A stretch of 20,661 nucleotides of DNA from Synura sp. LO234KE. Its lineage: Eukaryota > Sar > Synurophyceae > Synurales > Mallomonadaceae. The DNA is taken from the NCBI GenBank assembly GCA_015143735.1, contig VKHC01000029.1:5248-25908 (forward strand), read 5' to 3'. This document shows positions 1 to 9,475 of the stretch, piece by piece. How positions within the stretch are numbered: the first letter of the stretch is position 1; each line of letters begins with the position of its first letter. Position numbers and translations under genes: made by a program. Under the pieces are notes generated by a model that had not been told where the DNA came from, did no database searches, and saw nothing but the letters and a program-made list of their open reading frames with translations.

Positions 1-24
1 TGTCACATAATATGTCACATAATA
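1..24. repeat. two tandem copies of a 12-bp unit at the left edge
   Basis: The window opens with two identical copies of tgtcacataata. The array may extend to the left of the window. It lies beyond the last exon seen for the minus-strand chromatin gene, so it is either intronic or 3' to it. Confidence 0.7.
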
Positions 25-3000
25 AAATGGAAAAAAAGGAAATATCGTCTCGGAATCAGCTCTGCATAGAGGCTCCTCCTTACCTTGTCAAGCAGTACAT
101 CGTGCTCCTGACGAATGCACTTGAATCCGACCGGAAATATTTGTGTCTGACACATACCACATATAATTAGGTTGGAACGAATCCTCTTGCAACAATTATT
201 GAAGACATGACGCCTTAGCATTGCATAGAAAATCATGATCCGCCTCTTTAGAATTACAAGTTTTCATGTAAGAAATAAGGATGACGATGAAACGGTCTGC
301 CGCGAAGGGCAATAAAGCCAGGGTAACTATATGACGCTTCGTTAGGTCGGGGGCCACGGAGGCGCCAGTGCGGTAGTGTTGCTCACCGAGGTGTGAAAGC
401 CTTGTTGCACAGAGACTTTGCCCCAGTTTAGTACAGTTGTGTTCCTGTAGCAGACGCAATTGGCAAGCACACATTCAATGTTTTCCCTATCAACGACCGA
501 AAATTGACCATTTTTATACACACTATGATGTTAGGGCGACAGGAACAGTACTCAATGGTGGGTGTTCTATGCGGTGCGGTGGCACGGCGGGGTTAATGAC
601 AGAATGAAACGACAGCAAACCAGTCCTTCAAGATACTTTCACCGGCTCCCGTCCGATCCCACAGATTCAAAGTAGGCAGACAACACCTACCCGTAGGCGA
701 AGTGCAGCTCCGGGCCCGCCGAGCCTGAGCCCTCGTCCTCCACCCAATTCTCTCCTCTACCGCTCGGCCTCCCCGCCCCATCCTCCACCTTGGCTTCTGC
801 CTCCGACATATCTCCTATATTTGAGATCTGCGACTCAAAAGACTGCGAGCGACCTCGTGGATCTTTGTCGCGGTTATCACCGCTGCCAATCAGTCCAGTA
901 CGCGCCTCCGTGGTTGGGCCGCCATACGCCACCACCCTATCCCCATCTTCCCCTAACAAAGGCTTACGGGCGTAAGCGAGAGCCTTTTCAAGAGAGGCGA
1001 ATACATTCTCCCCGACCACACCGACGGCCACGTCCACACCCGGAGCGAGGTAATGAGTGCGCAAAGCAGTATGACCGGACACGGTATCCACAGTAGCCTC
1101 CTCGCCCGCGACACCAGGACCCGCGCCGTCGCTTTGGATGACGCATTTCGTCCAACCTCGCGTAGCCAGATACGACCAGCGCTCATCCGGTGACCCACCG
1201 ACAACCTCAGCCCCTCCATCAACTCTGCTATCCTCCACCATTGTACTCGGGGTCCACTCCAGTGTCTGCGGAGTGTCCGAAAGCGTTCCATCAGTGTGCG
1301 CTTCCTGCGATGTGTGACTAGTAGATGTGGGATTCGAATTACTCTCAGCGGGAGATCCATCTAAGCACTGAGACGCAGGCTGTGGAGACGAGTCTTGATT
1401 CAGGTTTGCCACGGAGCTCTCGAGCGAGTCCTCTGTACGGAGTGAAGGCCGCAAGGTAGGAGTAAAACAACGGACATAAAAGGCAGTAAGAATTGAAATG
1501 TCAGGCATGCTATAACACCAGCCCGATCTAGACGGACAGCGCTTTCACTGACAACTGGTGTCATCAGTCGATTGGAGCTCTAGTAGAAGCTCTTCTCCCC
1601 ATACACTGTCCTTCCTTTCTCCCTCTCCATGAGACATCCCCACAGTCAGTCCGCAGTACCTGAAGTGTCCGACGTGTCCGCGGGTTTAGACGACAGAGCC
1701 TGCTGCTCTTGGCCTCCTCGAACTGTCCTCCGAATGAATCGAATGGTATCGTCCGGATAGGAGCGCAGTTCACCGCCACGAATATCTCCTACACGGTTTA
1801 TATAGAGCCGAGTGGGCGAGCGGCCAGTGATACAGGCAGAGGTGGATCAGATATGATAGCGAGTAGAGCCTACGCATTCAACTCGGTCACGGACATGGTC
1901 ATGGTCACAGATGCGTTAACTGAAACGATATTAGTAAGTTTTTGCAATCGTCATGAGTGAAGTTATGCACAATGCCAAACGGGTACAAATAGAGCAGTGA
2001 GAGAGCCGATAGGGTACTATCTACCGAACTGCCGTGAACTGTGAGCAGTACGGCCGATGAAAGTGCACCGGCCTTCGACTAATAGAAAGTCGCAGTCAGA
2101 TATGTTCTTACCGTGAACAGCGAGTACGTGTGTGGCCAAGTGCTTTTCCCTAATTTCTTTGGATATGTTGTGCAATTGTTTCCTGTAATTTAATTTTGCC
2201 TTATTAATACGTATATTAATGCTAATCATCTTATAACTACACATGACAATTAATCGTATCAAGTAATGAGTGTATGTTTACGAGGTAGGTTGGGTTCTCT
2301 TACGTGGAAAGCAATTGTTGTTGACTGGTGAAAATCTCACCTTGTCATTCCGTTGTAGTTCCTTACAAATGGGAAAAGGTTTAACATCGTCGCTACTTCT
2401 ACCCTATATTAAGTTTTAAAGCGTTTATGCTGTAATTGTGTTTGATTACGAAATTTTGCTACCTGGATTTCATTTTCTTCTGTTTCGGACTCACGTACAC
2501 CACGTCCAGGATGGATAGTGGTCTCCTTATTACCTTTAGAACATTCATAATTAATATAGAGAGCACAAAATTGTTTGCAAATATGAGAAGTACCTGTGTC
2601 CTCCATCCTCTTAGAAGGTCCTGGTTACCTCCACTTTTAACAATATAATCCACTAGTTTATCATGGAAAAATATTCGTATGGGCTCTAATGATGAATCAT
2701 CTTATTTTGAAAGTCATCGATATGAGTTGCAAAGAGTTTACAGCAATCGATTTACGTTATAGGAATCAAAACGGGTGAAAAATCACAGAATTAAAATAAT
2801 TAACACCTGTAAAGTTGATGTGGTCATTTGACTCATCTCCAGAAAGATCATTTCCCTCATCATCAATTATATCAAAGTCTTCATAATTTCCTGATTTTTT
2901 CGGTGCTCGTGAAGATTGCCTTCTTCCTGCTTGAGCAGAGGAATCGGCTACATAGTCCTCGTCCGTAAAAGCTTCAAAAACAGTGCTGTCATTATTTTGA

Positions 3001-3119
3001 ACATGATCAATTTGGTCCTCCGTGGAGATTAGCGTCGGAACATCTAAGCTAGATTGATCATTCAACATAACGTCGCAAGAATCTAGAGAGTCGGCGTCCC
3101 CAGGATCATTGATCAACAT
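1..3119 (-). CDS. chromatin-type protein with MBD-like and FYRN-like domains (multi-exon, 3' end outside window)
   Basis: Not visible as one frame. Eight exons join with matching phases: 3119-2807, 2652-2594, 2533-2463, 2182-2112, 1788-1660, 1432-691, 444-387 and 146-84, giving 502 codons in the window. Residues 1-105 are acidic with a basic patch (GRRQSSRAPKKSGNYED). Residues about 115-150 read GWRTQVIRR..LDVVYVSPKQKKMKSR, matching the GW...R...DVYY.SP.GKK.RS pattern of TAM/MBD (methyl-CpG-binding) domains. Residues 173-300 form a Ser/Asp/Gln-rich linker. Residues 300-371 hold W..L...GW, then YLAPG, then VFASLEKALAYAR. From 463 on, WGKV....GFHTS joined to TQIFPVGFKCIR matches the FYRN half of FY-rich domains. 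The last exon either ends at donor AAG|GTAAGG (84/83) or reads on to a TGA near base 15. ATG 3119 is preceded in frame by TAA; an upstream coding exon is not excluded. Exons 2-3 and 6-8 are the firmest; the link through 2182-2112 and 1788-1660 rests on phase agreement. Likely nuclear. Arabidopsis MBD9 also combines MBD and FY-rich domains, from memory. Confidence 0.6.
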
Positions 3120-4255
3120 TTATATTACCTCACTAGTAAACGCTTTAAGATACCAAGTCGGGATGAAACGGTATTTTATTATTATGTGATTGGATGTACG
3201 CGGCGGCGCTTGCCCCTAAACCTTGTGTGACATGCTACGTGGATCCTAGCTGTACTTCGAAGATATTGAAGCTGTCAAGTTTTGTCAATATCGAAGCTCT
3301 GATGAATGATGAAAAGTTTATTTAGTACTGAGAGCGATGTAGATAGTACGATTTAAACTAAATTCTCATATAATCTCGTCAGCTTTTCATGAACACTGAA
3401 CACATTGAGCGTTGAAAAAGGGTTAAAGTAATTATTTAAATTTGATTAATTGAAACACGCTTTCACAAACTTCTGGAATATAGCGATGCAAGGCAGGTCC
3501 TTCGAGCACGCCCTCTCCGCATCGTCGATGATTTTTTAAAATTCAGTATAACTTTGCAAATAAAAGTCACTGGTGTTAATAATCCTGTTTATGCAATATT
3601 AGAGGCCTCTGGTGGAACAAGGGATGTAAAATTAGCAAGGACTATAATCAGGGAAAAGAGTAGCTACCGGATTAGCTATCCTCATAGTAACGTAGCGGCT
3701 TGTTCCATATGTTAATACTAGCTTCTTAAGACCAATTAGCACCTATTCCGTTTCTTGATCTTGGAAATTGTAAAAATCCTTAAAGTAGTGCGGGCGAGAT
3801 TACATCTGAGTGTAATTTGCAGTTAGTATAACAATCCTCCTCTGATGGGCCGGGTAAGATGATATCCTGCACTAAGGGGGACTAGCAGGAGGAATCTAGC
3901 ATCGCGGCTGCTCGTCCACATGATGATCTGGCCCAGCCAGGGGGAGTAGTCCTCAGAGCGAGAATAACTATTGTGGGTACCGCTATAGTACTAAGCAAAT
4001 TCTTTCGGCCCCCGCTCCAAGCTAATATTTCAGCCTTGAGTAATATTAATTATCACCGACGAGTATGATTGTTCAGAAAAAAATAACTCATTCTCCTCAC
4101 AATTCACTTCTCATTCCATATTTATAGGAATTGGAAAAAGTGATGGTGAAGAAAACAGTGAGTAGTTGGTCTGGAAAGCGAAGTAAGTAGAGATCGCATA
4201 TTCCAGAGCTAAATATATAAACGTCAACATAAGCTCCCGGCACTTTATCCACCGA
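3120..4255. other. intergenic spacer with one possible minus-strand exon
   Basis: AT-rich spacer between the 5' end of the chromatin gene and the 3' end of the dioxygenase gene. A CCAAT sequence on the minus strand lies about 70-75 bases upstream of ATG 3119. A GC-richer patch at 3823-3990 holds a minus-strand frame of 55 codons that opens right after an acceptor-like TTTGCTTAG and ends in TAA. It contains SEDYSPWLGQIIMW. It could be a 5' exon of the chromatin gene or a remnant, but no donor fixes it. Nothing else is supported here. Confidence 0.4.
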
Positions 4256-5840
4256 TTACCGCCCTCCATCCTCCTTCATTTTCAACTTCCTTGCAGCCAT
4301 CACCAAAAGTCGCGCCAGTGCGGGGTTGTTCTTGAGGTCCCGAGCGGTTATGCCTCCAACTGATTTGCGAGCCGATCCAACAGACTTCAATTCCCCCCGC
4401 CCTTCCGATCCCTCCCGTTGCGGCCGTATCGCACCGAATCCCGTGCTCTCTCCCGGGACTGGGAGTGACACAGACTTGGGCAACGGCACCTCACTGTCAC
4501 TGTCCCGTGACGAGCTCGTTGGGGTGTCACCCGCCGACTTCGAGGGTGGGGGCGGGGGCGACAAAGGAGGTGTTGGATCGTACTTACTGGCGGAGGTATT
4601 TAAACCCGCCATAGAAGAATGTGTGATCGGTAGGCCAATCGCCGCCATAGTCTAGCGTAGAAAATGCATTTCCCTCGTTACGGGACAAGACTATAATATC
4701 GGGCGTGTGGACGCAAGTCGACGGTTGACACGCACCTGGTAGAGTTTCACAGTCCTATTGAACACGTCGCTGTGCTCAGGGGCACGGGCGACGTGCGGCC
4801 CGACGTCATGAGCAAAGAAGTTAAAGCCCAAGATAACTCTTCTCTGGTCTGGCGGGAGGGCTGTGATTGGGGTCGATAGGTGCGGCAGTTCGCCGTCCAT
4901 TAGAATGAAGCGGTTTCCTTTGTATGGGATTTTTATCCAGTTCAAATTGGTGGTCAGATCGTATTCAAACGCTTCTCTGGACTGCAAAGAAGCTATAAAG
5001 TGATACGTTGAAGGAGGAACGTTAGTTGCAACAAGAATTGGTGAGGGTGGATGCAACAGAGTTAAGCTCAGATTTCTCATTCACATTTCTAGCATACCTT
5101 TGTAGCCAAAACGTTTGTAGTGTTCAAGTCCTTCTTTATTCACCATGAAGTCTCCACCAACCATCGCCTCTGTATTCGTCGCATGATAAGTTGCAGCATA
5201 GAGTGGAGGATGAATTATATTTGTCTCATATCTACAAAACAAGTATGTGTTTGATATATATCATAATTTGAGTTGCAAATTGATTCTGCCTGTACAGTTC
5301 AGCAAAGTCGATATGGTAGACCACTTCGTTCGTCCGTTGTGATGACAAACTCCATATCGCAACACCTTCGATCGGTAATATAAATAATATTGAAACGACA
5401 ATAAAAAGGTGAAGGAGACGAATTTTCGCTAACCGTGTATATTCATCTCATCCGCACGCAGAATATCCCATAGATCGCTACTAAGAATCTTTCGAAACAT
5501 ATACACACCTATCGCCCTTTCTTTATCGGAATCCCATAATCCCTCTGGACATATGTTATCGTTCTTTCCATCCGACATCAGAACGTAAATCCCTTGCAAT
5601 AAAGGATTTTATCCCTACTGATAAAATGATATTAAATTATAAAGCTCTTGTCCTACCCCAGGGTGCCGATCTAGCAACACTAAATTCGTATATCCGATTT
5701 TCCCAAGTCGAATCGACAAAATTATCGCAAGTTTCCACAAACGATGAATATGTTTTGTTCTCATAAATAGCCATGCGAGTCTGAACTGGAGTAGAACCAG
5801 GCGTGTGACCATCATCCCAATTAATTATGTTTATATTCAT
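4256..5840 (-). CDS. 2-oxoglutarate/Fe(II) dioxygenase-like protein with Pro/Ser-rich tail, six exons
   Basis: Exons 5840-5657, 5592-5434, 5365-5290 (or -5296), 5231-5098, 4992-4736 and 4651-4256 join in phase into about 400 residues. Introns are about 58-105 bases; the fourth has a CTAAC branch sequence 25-35 bases before its acceptor. Catalytic signature: H132-x-D134 in EVVYHID, distal His222 in GELPH, then a basic RR (235-236) before VILGFNFF, which is the HxD...H...R order of the double-stranded beta-helix dioxygenases. Family members bind Fe(II) with the two His and the Asp and 2-oxoglutarate with the Arg; most hydroxylate proteins or small molecules. The substrate here is unknown. Exon 6 adds 131 residues rich in Pro, Ser and charge (PPLSPPPPPSKS) without a recognised domain. 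ATG 5840 is the first Met in frame, but the frame stays open for a few codons upstream, so an extra 5' exon is possible. No clear signal peptide is seen. The second donor (GTTAGC at 5433) is weak. Confidence 0.7.
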
Positions 5841-5912
5841 TTGCAGTAAAATAAACTAAGTTTTGTCGTATTAGTAACGGATTAGTTCAACATCAATATA
5901 CCTAAGCTTGTT
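5841..5912. promoter_or_regulatory. 72-bp divergent intergenic region, possible shared promoter
   Basis: Only 72 bases separate the start codons of the minus-strand dioxygenase (5840) and the plus-strand plastid protein (5913). All 5' leaders and core promoter elements must lie here or within the neighbours, unless the dioxygenase has a further 5' exon. The stretch is AT-rich; no firm TATA box or other motif is evident. Confidence 0.4.
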
Positions 5913-6350
5913 ATGAAGATTGTCAACACCGTCATAGCGTTCTGGAGTCTCCTTGTCGTAGAATCATTCGAAACTCATCATCGTTCCAATACCCTCAAGA
6001 ATTCCTTGATTAATTTTCGATGTATTATTGAAACATGCTCGTCAACTCGAGTTCCCTCGAAATTTAAAGCCTCAGTTCGAGCACCTCATATCCGCCTGTT
6101 TTCATCGGAATCCGACTTGGAATCCGTTGCAAAAACTTCTGACATTGGTACTGCTGACCAAACCGATACTGAAGCTCCGCGTCGACCCGAAATCAGTAAT
6201 TCTATGCGGGAGAAGCTTCGGGCGGAGCTGCGATCTCAAGGTGCTGATCCGAACTATTCTGCAGGACCAATACTTGGAAACCCCATCTTGTTGATAAGTA
6301 TTGTTGTAGCTCTCCTCGTCCTATTCGGAGGAAAGGATATATTTTTTTAA
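5913..6350 (+). CDS. small plastid-targeted single-pass membrane protein
   Basis: A single-exon frame of 145 residues. Residues 1-19 (MKIVNTVIAFWSLLVVES) form a hydrophobic signal peptide followed at once by Phe20, which resembles the ASAFAP-type cleavage site of plastid preproteins in algae with red-derived complex plastids. Residues 20-60 are Ser/Thr/Arg-rich and poor in acids, as expected of a transit peptide. The conserved-looking C-terminus is SMREKLRAELRSQGADPN, then one membrane helix (GNPILLISIVVALLVLFGG), then a short KDIFF end. This layout, a charged GADPN segment plus one helix, looks like a small thylakoid or plastid-envelope protein family. I do not recognise a named function. 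The gene is divergent from the dioxygenase and convergent with the possible gene at 6464-6915. Confidence 0.75.
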   Translation: MKIVNTVIAFWSLLVVESFETHHRSNTLKNSLINFRCIIETCSSTRVPSKFKASVRAPHIRLFSSESDLESVAKTSDIGTADQTDTEAPRRPEISNSMREKLRAELRSQGADPNYSAGPILGNPILLISIVVALLVLFGGKDIFF

Positions 6351-6463
6351 CTCTATTGCCTAAACTACAACTGATATTCCACACAAGAATTATTACTACA
6401 TGACTTTCGTCCTCAGTTCGTGGGATGTACATAAATAATTCGATCGATGATACATTTCGGCCT

Positions 6464-6915
6464 TTAATGTAGTCGAATGACGGAAATATTCTTGTCGGTT
6501 CTACTTCGAGATAGGGGTAACAAAACAGTCTTTACTAGTGGAATCTGAGTTTTGATCTTCCTCTCGCCGAGAAGGATGAGGGTCATTCTTTTAGTGGCCT
6601 CGTAAACACTAGATAGTAGATGTAGGGGAAGAATAGGGGCTGTTAGGTAAGGCTATGCGAACGCACTTACGCCCTTCACCTACCACTGCCCCAGCTGGCT
6701 GCAGCGCTGACGAGCCTCCTTCTCCTCCCCCGGTATCTATTAAAACATTGATCTCTTGATTTGCTTCATGGGGATTTTGAAATAGTACTGGACACGCCTA
6801 CTTGCTGATTGCGCGTACGTGGCTTCTGTAGTATTATTATACTGGTGTGGTTAACTACAACCACATAGTCCAGTGGTTTTGGAACACAAATCGCCTCTTC
6901 TTCATGCTGCGCCAT
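6464..6915 (-). CDS. possible small three-exon gene of unknown function
   Basis: ATG 6915 opens a 38-codon exon (6915-6802, starting MAQHEEEAICVPKPLDY). It joins in phase to 6736-6684 and then to 6608-6464, ending in TAA. The total is 103 residues. Donors are CAA|GTAGGC and GTG|GTAGGT; acceptors are TTTTAATAG and TATCTAG; introns are 65 and 75 bases. The middle exon is a GC-rich island in AT-rich DNA. The C-terminal exon is basic (EATKRMTLILLGERKIKTQ). No family is recognised. It would be convergent with the plastid protein, 113 bases away. An alternative reading of the middle exon uses donor GGC|GTAAGT in another frame. Support is open frames and phase agreement only. Confidence 0.35.
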
Positions 6916-9188
6916 CTTAGCTAGTTGATTTGGTCACAGACATTTTCTCCCCATTTGTAAGTACTTACTATTCTTCAATTTTATTTTTATTTTTGGGTAC
7001 TATTCCCTCCTCCCTCGAGGTCGTATGGGCAGGTTGCGGAATATTGTCTATCCCCAGCGTGGTACTACCATTTTATTCTACAGAGTCGGCCTACCGTGAA
7101 CATGAAAAAGTGTGGTTGAGGAGGTGACCGTGTATAGAAATTCATCTACTTAGTAAGCTAGTTTTATAAATAGACAAGTAAAGGGGCAGCTGCGCAGCTT
7201 GGCTAACAATGATTGAGAGATCCATATTCCAACTGGGGAACCCAGTTATTGAGTGAGGGAAGGAGACGGCCTCTGTTAGAGTAAAGCCTGAAGGAAAGTA
7301 CTCTCGGTGCACTACAAGAGTGGCTTCCTAATGCTGGAATTACTACCTGAGTATAAGCTAGCCATGCTCTTGTTGCCAAGTTAAGAGATAAAGGGATCAG
7401 TAACGTTTAGTTACTTAAGGAATGATTATTTACAGCGCCCATAGTGGTTATAAACGGTTGACTTTGGGAGATTAACCATAGCTTTAATAGGATGGTGAAA
7501 GCTGTGAAGAGTAATTATGGAATAATAGAATCACTAGCAACACAATATCATTACAGAGCTATGGAATATATACTAGCATTCATGAATAATCTTTATTTAC
7601 ATATTTAACCGCCAAGGATATGATCAGTATGATTGTCCGCTTGAACCTTGAAGGTCGGTCCACGTTGAATTGGACTGACTACGCCGCACGATATCTTTTG
7701 ATGCAATAATTTAACTTAAGGTTCTGAATCGTTCTGCTATAAAAAGACTTACATCTTACTAAGTACCGAGCTAATCCTAAGCAGAGACAAATTAGCAGAT
7801 TATTCCAACAGCCTCCGCTCGCGGGCATCCCCGGGGATTATTAGTACGCAACGACTTCCCACACAAATCCCAAAAATTGTATAGTTCTTAGAGTAGTCTA
7901 GTTAAAGTCCCAAGCCAGATAGTAACAGGAAACGCGCGTGCCACCCCCGGAGGATATTTCTTCTAAATAAGCACCACGAACGACATAATACCATCAGAAC
8001 GCGTCAAAAAAAGTCCCAAGGGTGCGAGGGATAAGAATGGAGGCACTACATCATCATCCACATCCTTTGACGGGGTCTATGATTATGACGTGCAAATGAG
8101 GAAACCTTGCCTTCGCGAGTGAACAGATGTTCGGGAAGGTGGGCGTTGAAAGTCTGCACCACTCTTGGTGCAAGAGATGTATGGGGCAGGCGCGAACCTC
8201 AACGATTAACCGCTTCTACTGAAAAACTCGCGTAGTCGCCTCAACACGGCGCTGTAGCCTTTCACGTAAAAGCCTTTTTATCGGGGAGACTGCGCTGGGT
8301 CTCAAGTTGAGGAGAAGAGCCCGCTGAAGTGATATCTTTGATCCCAAGAAGTCAAATATTTGCTTTAAAATTTCTTATCTCCACTATTCACAAGCTGTTC
8401 GAAGGAAATTTGAGAATAGTGGCAGTACTGCTGTTTATCGATGCCGGATAGGTTTCAGATTTGATTTTCCATTTCGTAGAATACAATCATCGCCGTGAGT
8501 GGTGCCGCCTGCGCATTTGAAGGCTGAGATAACGTTGTTCGTCTAAACACCATTAAGCTAATTTTGACGCCAACCTACTCTAAAGCCGAGTAGTAAAATA
8601 TAGACATATTTTGGCACTGGCACGCAAAACAAGCTTTTAAAACTATGAAAAGAGCCTATTTCGGAAGGACCCTTAATGATTGGCGCAAATTATCATGATC
8701 TTCGATTACATTTTCAGTGTCACTACCGCCAGCGGCTAAATAATCCGCAAACTAAATTCTAATGACAATATTTTCCACTCTTTTCTTCCATCTTAGTTCT
8801 GATGGACGATGATTTTTCTCACAAGAAAGATTATCTAGCCCCGTTTCTATCTATTCTCTTAAAGAATTTGTCAACTTTACACATTTTAAACTCGAGTTGC
8901 TTACGTATAAGATTTATTTGTGGTGCAATATTGGAATTCCGTACGATGGCGCATTAACCAAATATTCGCGAATCACGCGCCTGCAATTTTGCCAGCGCAT
9001 TGACGCCCACAAAGCTCTTTAATCTGCTTTAATCGACTTGTGCCATCGGTCAAAAAATAGCAAACAATAGCGTTGCCGATATAACCGTACAGCTCGCTTG
9101 AGCAACATAAGATTAAATAGATCGCAACAAGGGATGACTACTACATATGGCTAATTATATCCCGTCTATTATGGACGGCCACTGTTCT
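6916..9188. other. gene-poor AT-rich region
   Basis: No gene can be assigned. A plus-strand frame at 6930-7127 ends in a GC-richer stretch (VWAGCGILSIPSVVLP) but has no partner exon. A minus-strand frame at about 8371-8053 is open except for one TAG; it may be a decayed coding remnant or chance. A perfect 9-bp inverted repeat lies at 8381-8389/8414-8422. No tRNA-like or rRNA-like sequence was seen. Confidence 0.4.
8381..8422. repeat. perfect 9-bp inverted repeat
   Basis: CCACTATTC at 8381-8389 is the exact reverse complement of GAATAGTGG at 8414-8422, with a 24-base loop. It is not in an assigned gene. It could be a small hairpin or the remains of a short terminal-inverted-repeat element. 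Confidence 0.5.
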
Positions 9189-9475
9189 ACGGTGACTAAA
9201 GACGGTAACTATAAACTGTGACTGTAAACCGTAGCTATGTATTGTGATTTCTATGAAATGAAACGATATCGACTAATACGGTAGCTATTAACGGTAATTA
9301 TAAATGGTGACTAGAAACGGTGGTATAGTGACTTTGAATAGAGAACTATACACGGTGACTGTAAACGATTATATGAAACAGTGGGAAAAAAATATTAATG
9401 GTAACTACAAACGGTGACTATAAACGATAACTACAAACCGATGCTACAAATGGTATCTATAAACGGGGACAATAA
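9189..9475. repeat. degenerate 13-bp minisatellite
   Basis: The region is built from diverged copies of a 13-base unit close to acggtgactataa. The clearest run is at the end, where consecutive units read acggtgactataa, acgataactacaa, accgatgctacaa, atggtatctataa and acggggacaataa. A second clean run opens the array. The middle has insertions that break the register, such as one around an A-rich run near 9390. About 20 units fit in total. Thirteen is not a multiple of three and stops are frequent, so it is not coding. Confidence 0.8.

Noticed and set aside
1870-1919. Extra minus-strand exon after acceptor ATCGTTTCAG
   Set aside because: The frame is short and its only donors do not match the phase of the next exon. 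Joining 2112 directly to 1788 keeps phase 1 on both sides.
1709-1960. Plus-strand open frame ending at a good donor-like GTAAGT
   Set aside because: It is codon-aligned antisense to the minus-strand exon 1788-1660, which fits the phase chain of the chromatin gene. It has no ATG and no plus-strand partner exon.
2436-2648. Plus-strand 70-codon frame
   Set aside because: It is antisense to the MBD exons, hydrophobic by composition, and has no supporting signals.
5072-5100. Selenocysteine TGA or pseudogene stop in the dioxygenase
   Set aside because: A standard intron with donor, CTAAC branch and phase-matched acceptor removes it.
8053-8371. Minus-strand frame of about 100 codons with one TAG (EILKQIFDFLGSK...)
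   Set aside because: Open runs of about 50 codons are expected by chance at this base composition. There is no start, splice signal or family motif.
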